Origin: JALZVT01 sp964611345
Lineage (GTDB): Bacteria > Pseudomonadota > Gammaproteobacteria > Pseudomonadales > Azotimanducaceae
Direction of reading: 5' to 3'
DNA: 64,000 nt
Assembly (NCBI GenBank): GCA_964611345.1
Contig: CAZSYU010000001.1
Span: 1-64,000 of the forward strand
Shown one piece after another: positions 26,821-34,007 of the stretch; within the stretch, counting starts at the first letter, position 1; each line of letters begins with the position of its first letter. Under the pieces are notes generated by a model that saw nothing but the letters and a program-made list of their open reading frames with translations, had not been told where the DNA came from and ran no database searches. A program made the position numbers and the translations under genes.

Positions 26821-27863
26821 GAGCTGGCGCCTGTTGATTGGATCATGGTTTCACAACCGGTGTCTGCGAGAATGGCGTTAACGAGCGCCTGATTGCCAGT
26901 GTCGAGCGCCTGATATTCGGCGTTTAACCACTGCAGGCATTTTGCCTGATAGGGAAAGGTGGGTTGCTGCCAGGGTTTGCCATCGATGGTTGTGTGTAGC
27001 TCATTTTCACCCTGTTGCACGGCGTGCGCGTTCGCGAGTTGCACCGGTGCGTAGGTGCGGCCGATCTCGCGCAGCAAATCGCCCAATGTATCTGCAGCTG
27101 CGTCGATATTAAGCCAGGCATCGGCCTCGACTGGAGCGCCGCTTAAGTCATCAACAATGTCAGTCCAGGCATGCACTCGTGGTGCCAGTTCAAGGCAAAT
27201 CGCGGCGGGCGTGGGATCAAACTTGGCAAGCTGGGTAAGCTGCGCGTAAATGCCGAAATCTGCAGAAGACGGACGCGTGCCCAGGACAAACTTCTGTTTT
27301 TCGATGAGAGCGTCGAGAATGTGCAGAAAGCGTTTGTAGCTGTCTTCAATAACTGTGGCCGTCACGTCGTTGGAGCCCACCACATACAGTCGTGAAATCT
27401 GCCGCTGCGAAACGTAGGCGCTGCGTTGTTCAAGCGTTGCAGCACTTTCCTGCAGGCCGGTCCAGCGCGGCAGAATTTTTCCCGCCAATTCGATGTCGGG
27501 CGCGAAATACCAGCGGTAGTGAAACATGGCCTTGGTGAGCCACTCGTCGGCGTAGTCTTCGATGAGGTAGTTTAGAAAGTTCAGCGCCGGGTTGTCTGGC
27601 AGGGTGGCGCGGCCGTCTATCTCTGTCTCGAAGCGACGGATTAACGGGGTGGAGTCCACCGCTGCCTGTAAGTTGTTGTTGGCGTCTGGCAGGTAGAACG
27701 TGGGTAACAGTTCCACCTTGGGGCGGGGCAAACCGAGCGCTGTGCTTTGGTCGCCAATAAGCAGTTCGTAGCCAATGTGCCGAAAGCGCATGTAGGCGAG
27801 CATCTTGCGGGTGTAAGGAGACCCTGGCGCACCTTTGAGTTTGAGCGGTTGGCGGAGTGACAT
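26817..27863 (-). CDS. Glutathione S-transferase-like protein with C-terminal extension
   Basis: A 348-residue protein. The start at 27863 (MSLRQPLKLKGAPGSPY) has AGGAG seven bases upstream; the open frame continues further up but without a ribosome site. The N-terminal thioredoxin-like domain contains KGAPGSPYTRKMLAYMRFRH. The helical domain contains KFVLGTRPSSADFGIYAQL, close to the GST C-domain helix. A ~100-residue tail follows, as in the second long GST-like protein at 19508. Translationally coupled to the MBL-fold gene. Role and substrate unknown. Confidence 0.75.
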   Translation of the reverse strand: MSLRQPLKLKGAPGSPYTRKMLAYMRFRHIGYELLIGDQSTALGLPRPKVELLPTFYLPDANNNLQAAVDSTPLIRRFETEIDGRATLPDNPALNFLNYLIEDYADEWLTKAMFHYRWYFAPDIELAGKILPRWTGLQESAATLEQRSAYVSQRQISRLYVVGSNDVTATVIEDSYKRFLHILDALIEKQKFVLGTRPSSADFGIYAQLTQLAKFDPTPAAICLELAPRVHAWTDIVDDLSGAPVEADAWLNIDAAADTLGDLLREIGRTYAPVQLANAHAVQQGENELHTTIDGKPWQQPTFPYQAKCLQWLNAEYQALDTGNQALVNAILADTGCETMIQSTGASS

Positions 27864-27913
27864 GGATTTGCTCCTGCATCTTGTGGCGTAAACGTGTGGC
27901 GTGAATCGACAAC

Positions 27914-27942
27914 TAACTAATAATGCCACACATTATTAATTA
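27914..27942. promoter_or_regulatory. AT-rich inverted repeat, operator candidate
   Basis: TAATAATG (27918-27925) and CATTATTA (27931-27938) form a perfect inverted repeat over the five-base spacer CCACA. Allowing one mismatch extends the arms to 12 bases each. It lies in the 170-bp divergent gap between the GST-like/MBL operon and the beta-lactamase-fold gene, where it could bind a dimeric regulator that acts on both promoters. Confidence 0.45.
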
Positions 27943-28033
27943 CAGGCCAGATGGAAACTCTGAGGTGAGTGCAAGCGGCTGGCGTGACAGTGCTACCATC
28001 GTCTCGTCTTTTAGGTGAAGGGGAAAACTACTG

Positions 28034-29329
28034 ATGAGTGGTTACTTCAAAGCGGCTGTGCGGTTGGCGGTTGTTGGTGGGCTGTTGGCATTACTCTCGG
28101 CCTGTGCGTCAGGCACCGGACAAACAGCCATTGAATCCGATGCATCGGCAGTAGCAGCAGCGGCGCGTCAAACTGAGGCCGGTGTGGCTGTTGGCAGTGT
28201 CGAGGAACGTCTGGCCTTTGTTGGTGGTCTGTTTCAGGGTGGTGAGCAATTCGAGGCCTTTGCCCGCCTTGGTGAAATATTTCCAGCACAAACCATAGCC
28301 GCTGGTTCACAGCCCTATCAGTTTCCGGCCGGCGAGGCGCTTGGTGTTCCTGCAAGCTATGAATTCGAGGGTGCCAGTAAAAGCAGTGCGGAGTTTTTGG
28401 ATGAGACCCGCACCAGTGCGCTACTGGTAGTGCAGAACGGGCAGATTCGCTACGAAAACTACTGGCTGACCGGCGGCAAAGACGTGCCCTGGATATCATT
28501 TTCGGTGGCCAAAAGTTTTGTCTCCGCGCTGATAGGCATTGCCATTGATGACGGACTGATTGAAAGCGTGGAAACGCCGATTACGCGTTATGTGCCAGAA
28601 CTGGCAGGCTCGGCCTATGACGGCGTGCGTATAAAAGACGTGTTGCAGATGTCTTCGGGTGCGCGCTGGAACGAGGATTACAGCGACCCGAACTCGGACA
28701 TTATGCGTTACGGTCAGGCCTGGGCCGGCAGTGGTTCGTTTGATGAGTTTACTGCAACGCTTGAGCGTGAGCGGGAGCCGGGCACCTACAACTACTACAA
28801 CTCAACGGACACCCAGGCACTGGGCATGCTGGTGAGTCGGGCCACCGGCATGTCGATGTCGGCGTACGCCGAGCAAGAGCTCTGGCAACCCCTGGGTATG
28901 GAAAACGACGGGCACTGGATTACCGATAAAACCGGGGTCGAGATGGCCGCCGGCGGCTTGCTGGTCACCGCGCGCGATTACGCGAAGCTGGGCCAGCTCT
29001 TTCTGCAACAAGGCGAGTGGCAGGGTAAGCAGATTGTGTCAGCGGATTGGGTCAGGGATTCGTTGGTGGCGGACGGCGCGCATCTTCAGGCTGAGGCGCA
29101 TCCCGAGTACCCAATGGGCTACGGCTATCAGTGGTGGTTACCAGTGAGTGAGGTTGGCGAGTTTGCCGCACTGGGTGTCTACAACCAGTCGATCTACGTA
29201 AATCCCGCCAAGAAACTCGTGATTGTGAAACTCTCGGCCAATCCGGACTATGGCCGTACTAACGATGAGAGTTCCTATAGAGAGTTTGAGACGCTTGAGT
29301 TTCTGCGGGCCATTGGCGTAGCGCTCTAA
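28034..29329 (+). CDS. Beta-lactamase-fold serine hydrolase, probable lipoprotein
   Basis: Serine hydrolase of the class C beta-lactamase/DD-peptidase family, 431 residues. The signal peptide ends in a good lipobox (LLSAC), so it is probably lipid-anchored. The catalytic S157-x-x-K160 is in FSVAKSF and the YxN element is Y254-Y-N256. A KTG-like third motif is not obvious; WITDKTGVEMAAGG may be part of it. Proteins of this group include esterases and peptidases as well as true lactamases, and antibiotic hydrolysis should not be assumed. Divergent from the GST-like operon across the inverted repeat at 27914. Confidence 0.83.
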   Translation: MSGYFKAAVRLAVVGGLLALLSACASGTGQTAIESDASAVAAAARQTEAGVAVGSVEERLAFVGGLFQGGEQFEAFARLGEIFPAQTIAAGSQPYQFPAGEALGVPASYEFEGASKSSAEFLDETRTSALLVVQNGQIRYENYWLTGGKDVPWISFSVAKSFVSALIGIAIDDGLIESVETPITRYVPELAGSAYDGVRIKDVLQMSSGARWNEDYSDPNSDIMRYGQAWAGSGSFDEFTATLEREREPGTYNYYNSTDTQALGMLVSRATGMSMSAYAEQELWQPLGMENDGHWITDKTGVEMAAGGLLVTARDYAKLGQLFLQQGEWQGKQIVSADWVRDSLVADGAHLQAEAHPEYPMGYGYQWWLPVSEVGEFAALGVYNQSIYVNPAKKLVIVKLSANPDYGRTNDESSYREFETLEFLRAIGVAL

Positions 29330-29339
29330 CGCGCCGTAG

Positions 29340-30017
29340 TTACCAGTCGTTGACGTGCATGATGGTGCTGGCATCCGGGCGATAAGCTGGTTTGAACTCG
29401 GTGCCCTTGGTGTAGGCCAGCGGGATACAGGCGACTTGCATGTAATGCTCAAAAGGAATGCCCAACAGTTTAGCAATGGCCTCTTCGTGCATGATGTGCA
29501 GCGTGGTCCAGGCGCTACCAATGCCGCGGGCGCGGGCGGCCAGCATGAAACTCCAGGCGGCTGGAATAATGGAGCCAAACTGAGAGGCTTGTCCTAGTGG
29601 CTGCGCGGCGTCACCGGTATCAGTCCGGCCAACCAGACAGGGAATCATCAGTACGGGTGCTTTCGCCATATTGTCAGCGAGATACTGCGCCGAACCGGTG
29701 GAACGTTCCTGGCTGGCTTCAAGGTTGTCGTCGCCTGTACCTCGATTCAGATTGTGAATAGCGAACGGCATGTTCTGATAGAGGCTCCAGGCTTGCGCGT
29801 AGTATTCGCCAATCTTGTCTTTCTTGGCTTGATCGGTCACAAACATAAATTGCCAACCCTGAGCGTTAGAGCCGGTTGGTGCCTGCATCGCAAGCGTCAG
29901 GCACTCGTGTAAGACCGATTCCTCGATAGGTCGATCAAAGTCGAGCCGTTTCCGGACAGCGCGGGTGGTGCTAAGCAGTTGATCGTTGGTTAGGTCGAGT
30001 TGGGGATGTGCAGTCAT
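29340..30017 (-). CDS. Nitroreductase-family FMN protein
   Basis: NAD(P)H-dependent nitroreductase-like flavoprotein of 225 residues. The typical N-terminal FMN loop is seen as TTRAVRKRLDFDRPI, followed by LTLAMQAPTGSNAQGWQF. The mid-region LAARARGIGSAWTTLHI and a C-terminal IPLAYTKGTEFKPAYR complete the family pattern. It is the last gene of the minus-strand PQQ dehydrogenase unit, 39 bp after the four-TM gene. Members reduce nitro groups, quinones, enones or flavins; the role here is unknown. Confidence 0.85.
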   Translation of the reverse strand: MTAHPQLDLTNDQLLSTTRAVRKRLDFDRPIEESVLHECLTLAMQAPTGSNAQGWQFMFVTDQAKKDKIGEYYAQAWSLYQNMPFAIHNLNRGTGDDNLEASQERSTGSAQYLADNMAKAPVLMIPCLVGRTDTGDAAQPLGQASQFGSIIPAAWSFMLAARARGIGSAWTTLHIMHEEAIAKLLGIPFEHYMQVACIPLAYTKGTEFKPAYRPDASTIMHVNDW

Positions 30018-30056
30018 GTTTGATTCTCTGTTTGGTTCAAGTTCATTTGCTGTGGT

Positions 30057-30422
30057 TCAATCGCTACTGCACCACTGCGCTCGAGTGGCGAACAGTGCAA
30101 TTGCGATAACAGCGAGCACGCTGTGCAAAATAAAGCCAGCAAATTGGGTGCTGTCCATACTGAGTGCCATGGCGAGGCAAACGTGAAAGACCATGAGTAT
30201 ACCCAGCACCGGGGTGACGGCAATCAGGGAGGTGCGCTTACCCCACACCCATAAGCTCGCACTGGCAATGGCAATCACCGCAAAGCCATAGTTCATGGCC
30301 CAGCGACTGCCTTCGATGAGCTCCGGCGCCTGCAAGCCAAGCGGTCCACCTATGAGCGTGCCGGCCGCCAGGGTTTCGGCGAGCAGGTTGAGTACCAGGA
30401 ATACGGTGAATAGGTGTCGCAT
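30057..30422 (-). CDS. Small four-helix membrane protein
   Basis: A 121-residue integral membrane protein with four hydrophobic helices: FTVFLVLNLLAETLAAGTL, the MNYGFAVIAIASASLWVWG region, SLIAVTPVLGILMVFHVCLA and AGFILHSVLAVIAIALFAT. I do not recognise a named family. It lies 12 bp after the RDD gene and 39 bp before the nitroreductase gene, so it belongs to the same transcript. Confidence 0.6.
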   Translation of the reverse strand: MRHLFTVFLVLNLLAETLAAGTLIGGPLGLQAPELIEGSRWAMNYGFAVIAIASASLWVWGKRTSLIAVTPVLGILMVFHVCLAMALSMDSTQFAGFILHSVLAVIAIALFATRAQWCSSD

Positions 30423-30434
30423 TAACAGATCCAG

Positions 30435-30941
30435 TCAGACAGGCAGACGCACGACCACTGTGCCCGACGCATAATCGTGCAGGCAACGCCTGTTGTTGGC
30501 GAAGATGCAGAGCTGATCGACAAGTGGGATAAGTGCGATTGGCGAGAGTACTACGGCGAGGGGCAGCAGAAACAGCAGTGGAAAAAACAACGCTCGAATG
30601 CACACCAGCTTCCACAGGGATGCAGCGCTCAAACGCTCGGCCGGTTGCGCTGCGCTGTAGATGGCGATGCCAAACAGCCGCTTGCCCAGGGTTTGCCCAT
30701 GGCGCCACAGGGTATACCCGTTTAACAGGAGATAGCTGAGAATGGCGAGCAACAGCACCCACAGCGTCCACATGAAATCCTGATAATCCTCGGCGTCTTC
30801 CAGTACATCAGTGATCATGATCAGCACGATGGTTAAGAGTGGCACCAATAGCATATCGATCAGGGTAGCCAACAGGCGCCGGCCTCGGCCTGCTAGTGTA
30901 AGTGGGCGGGGCTCTACAGACGATGGGAGTAGGGTGTTCAT
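30435..30941 (-). CDS. RDD-family membrane protein
   Basis: A 168-residue RDD-domain protein. The family Arg-Asp pattern is present in a shifted form: RRLLATLIDMLLVPLLTIV near the N-terminus has Arg then Asp in the first helix. TLWRHGQTLGKRLFGIAI matches the G-Q-T-x-G-K-R-x-x-G core. Three or four membrane helices are expected. RDD proteins are of uncertain function; some act as ion antiporters. The start overlaps the stop of the PQQ dehydrogenase gene (ATGA). Confidence 0.78.
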   Translation of the reverse strand: MNTLLPSSVEPRPLTLAGRGRRLLATLIDMLLVPLLTIVLIMITDVLEDAEDYQDFMWTLWVLLLAILSYLLLNGYTLWRHGQTLGKRLFGIAIYSAAQPAERLSAASLWKLVCIRALFFPLLFLLPLAVVLSPIALIPLVDQLCIFANNRRCLHDYASGTVVVRLPV

Positions 30942-32536
30942 TGGACCTGGAACACCAGCAGCGCGTTGCCGCCACGTTGTTGGCCGACGTAGCCGTAGCC
31001 GGCGCTCACCACAACCAGATCATCAGCCACCATGGGGCCGTGCGCGTCGAACGAGCCGCCAGCGGTAGGTACCCCGTTGACTGCATCGAAGTCGCGCCAG
31101 GCATCGAACGACCAGAGTTTTTTACCTCTATCTGCGGTGAGTATTTCAAGATAACCATCCATGCTGCCGGAGATCACGATGTCGTTGGTCGCAAGCGGAG
31201 CAGCAGACAGGCCGAACACACACTCCTCGCGCTCACAGCGCGACTCTCTGCTGTAGTGCCAGCGCCTGGCGCCCGTGTCGAGATCCAGCGCGTACATGCC
31301 CGGTGTTGGCGTGCCAGGAGCCGGAAAACCAACAACCTCTTTGTCACTGATCGGGACGAACACCAGGTTTTCTGCTTCGTTAACGGCAAGACCCCAGTGC
31401 ACGCCGCCAATGATCCCGCCGCGGCCGACTCGTGTGCTCCAGATGCGTTTGCCGCTGGCAGGGTCGATGGCGTGTGCCTCGGCAGACTTCTGACCGGCGA
31501 TCAACAGTTGTAGGCCGCCGCGGGTATGCGCAAGTATTGTCGGCGCACCAAAGTCGACATCAGGGCCGGTGGGCGTGTCGCAGTTGGGGTGGTTCAAAGC
31601 CTCGATGTTGCACGCTGCGGTGTAAACGTCCTGTGTGGTGAACTGCTCTACCCAGAGCTTGTTCCCGGTACTGCCCTCCAGAGCAAAGATGGCATCGCTG
31701 GTGTCGGTGGCGGGGTGGGTATAGTTCTGGCCCGTGCCAAAGTACAGGCGATCTTCTGTTTCGTCATAGCTCGGTGCGCCCCAAACCGGTGCGCCACTGG
31801 GTCCGTAGTTTTGGACAAACAGCCAATGCGTGTGGGTTTTCTGGGCGGGGGCATCGATTGTTGGTACGTACCAGCGTTTTTTACCGGTTGCTATATCGAA
31901 GGCGGCCATGCCTCCGCTGGTGGTGCAGCAACCGTAGAGCGGATTGGTGGCAAGCACCACCTCGAGTGACGCAACCGGCGCAAAGACGGTAGTGGCTGTT
32001 ACCAATGGGGTGCCGGAGTACCAGGGTACGGGTTCATCATCAACGGCGGCATGCCAGATAAACTCCCCGTTCTTTGCGTCTATGGCGAATACGCCTTGCA
32101 GACGATCGTTGAATATAATGATCTCTCGCGTGCCAATACTGCCGTGCAGCAGGGCGCTGCTGATCGGCCCCACGTGTTCATACACCCAGCGCTCGCAGCC
32201 TGTTTCGCGCTCGAGGGCGACCACACCGCGCCCGCCGTCGCCCACAAAGATTGTGTCTTCCGTGATCAATGGGTAAGAGCGTGGCGTGGACTCGGCCAAG
32301 CCGTACACCCACTTCAGTTGCAGCTGCGGGGCGGTTTTAGCGGTGAGCGTGGAGCGCGGTTGGTAGCGGGTGTTGCGATGATCGATGCCCCAACTCTTTG
32401 AGTAGACTGTGTTGAGCCCTGGTGTAGGCGCTGCCGTGCACCCTGTGTCTGCTTGCGCCGGTCGGCTTTGCAAGCCAACTAGCAGCGCCGTTAGCAGCAG
32501 AAGCACATACAGGTGTGCTGAAGGTCGTTGGATCAT
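30938..32536 (-). CDS. PQQ-dependent dehydrogenase, poly(vinyl alcohol) dehydrogenase-like
   Basis: Periplasmic quinoprotein of 532 residues with a signal peptide (VLLLLTALLVGLQSRPAQA). The beta-propeller repeats show W-motif ends such as GCERWVYEHVG, GKKRWYVPTID, GARRWHYS and GKKLWSFD. Vicinal cysteines C203-C204 in LYGCCTTSGG match the ring-disulfide pair next to PQQ in quinoprotein alcohol dehydrogenases. It lacks a cytochrome c domain, unlike its relative at 34008. It oxidises an alcohol, feeding electrons to a cytochrome. First gene of a minus-strand unit with RDD, four-TM and nitroreductase genes. Confidence 0.83.
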   Translation of the reverse strand: MIQRPSAHLYVLLLLTALLVGLQSRPAQADTGCTAAPTPGLNTVYSKSWGIDHRNTRYQPRSTLTAKTAPQLQLKWVYGLAESTPRSYPLITEDTIFVGDGGRGVVALERETGCERWVYEHVGPISSALLHGSIGTREIIIFNDRLQGVFAIDAKNGEFIWHAAVDDEPVPWYSGTPLVTATTVFAPVASLEVVLATNPLYGCCTTSGGMAAFDIATGKKRWYVPTIDAPAQKTHTHWLFVQNYGPSGAPVWGAPSYDETEDRLYFGTGQNYTHPATDTSDAIFALEGSTGNKLWVEQFTTQDVYTAACNIEALNHPNCDTPTGPDVDFGAPTILAHTRGGLQLLIAGQKSAEAHAIDPASGKRIWSTRVGRGGIIGGVHWGLAVNEAENLVFVPISDKEVVGFPAPGTPTPGMYALDLDTGARRWHYSRESRCEREECVFGLSAAPLATNDIVISGSMDGYLEILTADRGKKLWSFDAWRDFDAVNGVPTAGGSFDAHGPMVADDLVVVSAGYGYVGQQRGGNALLVFQVQ

Positions 32537-32697
32537 CTATTGGGTACTGCGATTGGACTGAACCAGAGCGGTGCGCAAGTATTCCTTAGTTAACCGGGCC
32601 CGGATAGAGTTTTGTACTGAATTTCGCAGCCCAGAAGCAAAAAGGTTAGGCTGGCTTGGTGAAGTAACCAGTTAAGACGACTTTGGGGAAGAAAGTA

Positions 32698-33993
32698 ATG
32701 AGGCGGAAAATAGTTTTTATGGCTGCTGTGCTGTGCAGCGGTGCGCATGTGGGCTGTACATCGGGTGCACTGCAAAGCGCATCTAATAACAGTCCTGCAG
32801 AAGTCTCCGCGCAGTCGGCAACGCCTGTGGCTGTTGAGAAGCCTGTGGCTGTTGAGAAGCCTGTGGCTGTTGAGAAGCCTGTGGCTGTTGAGAAGCCTGT
32901 GGCTGTTGACGCGGGCGCAGAACCGACGCTGGCGGAAACCATGCAGATGCTTGCCACCACGATTGAACTTGACTCGCCCACTGACATCGGTTTGATGGCG
33001 CGATTCCACTTCGCGACCCACACCAAGAACTTTGATGAGGCACGTGCGTTCTATCGCATGCTGGGTTACACGGAAGGGATTAGCGGCTTTCCGCTGTCGA
33101 ACACCCATCAGATGGCTCGCGCGTTGGGCATGTTTGATGAGTGTCAGTATGAGCTCGCGAAAGGCGAGGTTATTTCAATACCCGGCAGCTTGAATGCGAC
33201 CAATATTGACCTGTTGCAGTTTAAAACGCCTTTCAATCCAGATCCGCCTTATGACTTGCCGAATCACATCGGCATGGCGTACGCCGCGCTGTTAACCACC
33301 AATCTTGGCTCGGATGTTGCGTTCTTGAAGAGCAACGGGGTTGAGTTTTTGTCCGAGCCCTACGGAGTACCTGGCAATCGCTTTGTGTTCTTTCGCGATC
33401 CCGAAGGTGTGCTGTATAAGTTGCTGGAGACTGCGCCGCCGCACGGTGATCCAGAGCAAGACATGCACTTGGTCGCTATGCCATACATTGGGATCAACGT
33501 CAGCAACCTCGAAGAGTCACTCGAGTTCTACAAAAAGTTTGGCTACACCCAACAGACACCACTGCGCCAAACCAGCGGTACCCTCGACGAAGCGCGTGCC
33601 TGGGGGCTGGACAAGGCGTTTAGAATCAAAGGCGCAGACATTGCACTCGGGCGGGGTGATCAGCACGTCTTGCGATTGATCCAGTGGATCGACCCCCACA
33701 ACCCGGAGAAGGCGTATCCGCCGCCGATTAACCACATAGGCATAAACCGCATCGCACTAATGGTGCCGGACATGGATCGTGCCGTGGATATCCTCAAGGC
33801 TCAGGATGTGGCGTTTTTGTCCGAGCTCGCACCTTGCTGCACCGGCACGGCCGAGGACGAAACGGCGATTGTGCACGCGATTGATCCAGATGGGATTTTC
33901 CTCGAACTCGTTGGCGGCATAGCCAAGCGACCACTCAAGCCGCAGCCCGAGGGCTGCCCCGCGCTTGAAATCAAAATGCCGCCCGCAGGTTGA
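32698..33993 (+). CDS. Exported two-domain VOC (glyoxalase-fold) protein
   Basis: A 431-residue protein starting at ATG 32698, with GGGGAAG nearby; an upstream in-frame TTG is less likely. The N-terminus is a signal peptide with a Cys in HVGCTS, so a lipoprotein is possible. Residues about 43-71 hold the PVAVEK repeat. Two VOC domains follow: the first from FATHTKNFDEARAFYRMLGY, the second from GINVSNLEESLEFYKKFGY. FRDPEGVLYKLLE and IDPDGIFLELVGG are the usual Glu-bearing ends. VOC proteins include isomerases, lyases and dioxygenases; an exported one is unusual. It is flanked on both sides by PQQ dehydrogenase genes on the other strand. Confidence 0.8.
   Translation: MRRKIVFMAAVLCSGAHVGCTSGALQSASNNSPAEVSAQSATPVAVEKPVAVEKPVAVEKPVAVEKPVAVDAGAEPTLAETMQMLATTIELDSPTDIGLMARFHFATHTKNFDEARAFYRMLGYTEGISGFPLSNTHQMARALGMFDECQYELAKGEVISIPGSLNATNIDLLQFKTPFNPDPPYDLPNHIGMAYAALLTTNLGSDVAFLKSNGVEFLSEPYGVPGNRFVFFRDPEGVLYKLLETAPPHGDPEQDMHLVAMPYIGINVSNLEESLEFYKKFGYTQQTPLRQTSGTLDEARAWGLDKAFRIKGADIALGRGDQHVLRLIQWIDPHNPEKAYPPPINHIGINRIALMVPDMDRAVDILKAQDVAFLSELAPCCTGTAEDETAIVHAIDPDGIFLELVGGIAKRPLKPQPEGCPALEIKMPPAG
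32824..32910 (+). repeat. 18-bp tandem repeat coding for PVAVEK
   Basis: Four identical copies of an 18-bp unit (CCTGTGGCTGTTGAGAAG) lie head to tail at 32824-32895. A fifth copy matches for its first 14 bases and then diverges (32896-32910). The unit is a multiple of three, so copy-number change alters linker length without shifting frame. Confidence 0.97.
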
Positions 33994-34007
33994 GAGCAAG
34001 CGCAGGC

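Noticed and set aside
28034..29329. Reading the serine hydrolase as an antibiotic-resistance beta-lactamase
   Set aside because: The SxxK and YxN motifs are shared by esterases and peptidases; lipobox and lack of a clear KTG motif argue against that claim.
30902..31513. Plus-strand open frame of 203 codons
   Set aside because: Antisense to the PQQ dehydrogenase gene with its propeller repeats.
32596..32606. CCGGGCCCGG palindrome before the VOC gene
   Set aside because: A ten-base GC palindrome alone is weak evidence for a site in this base composition.
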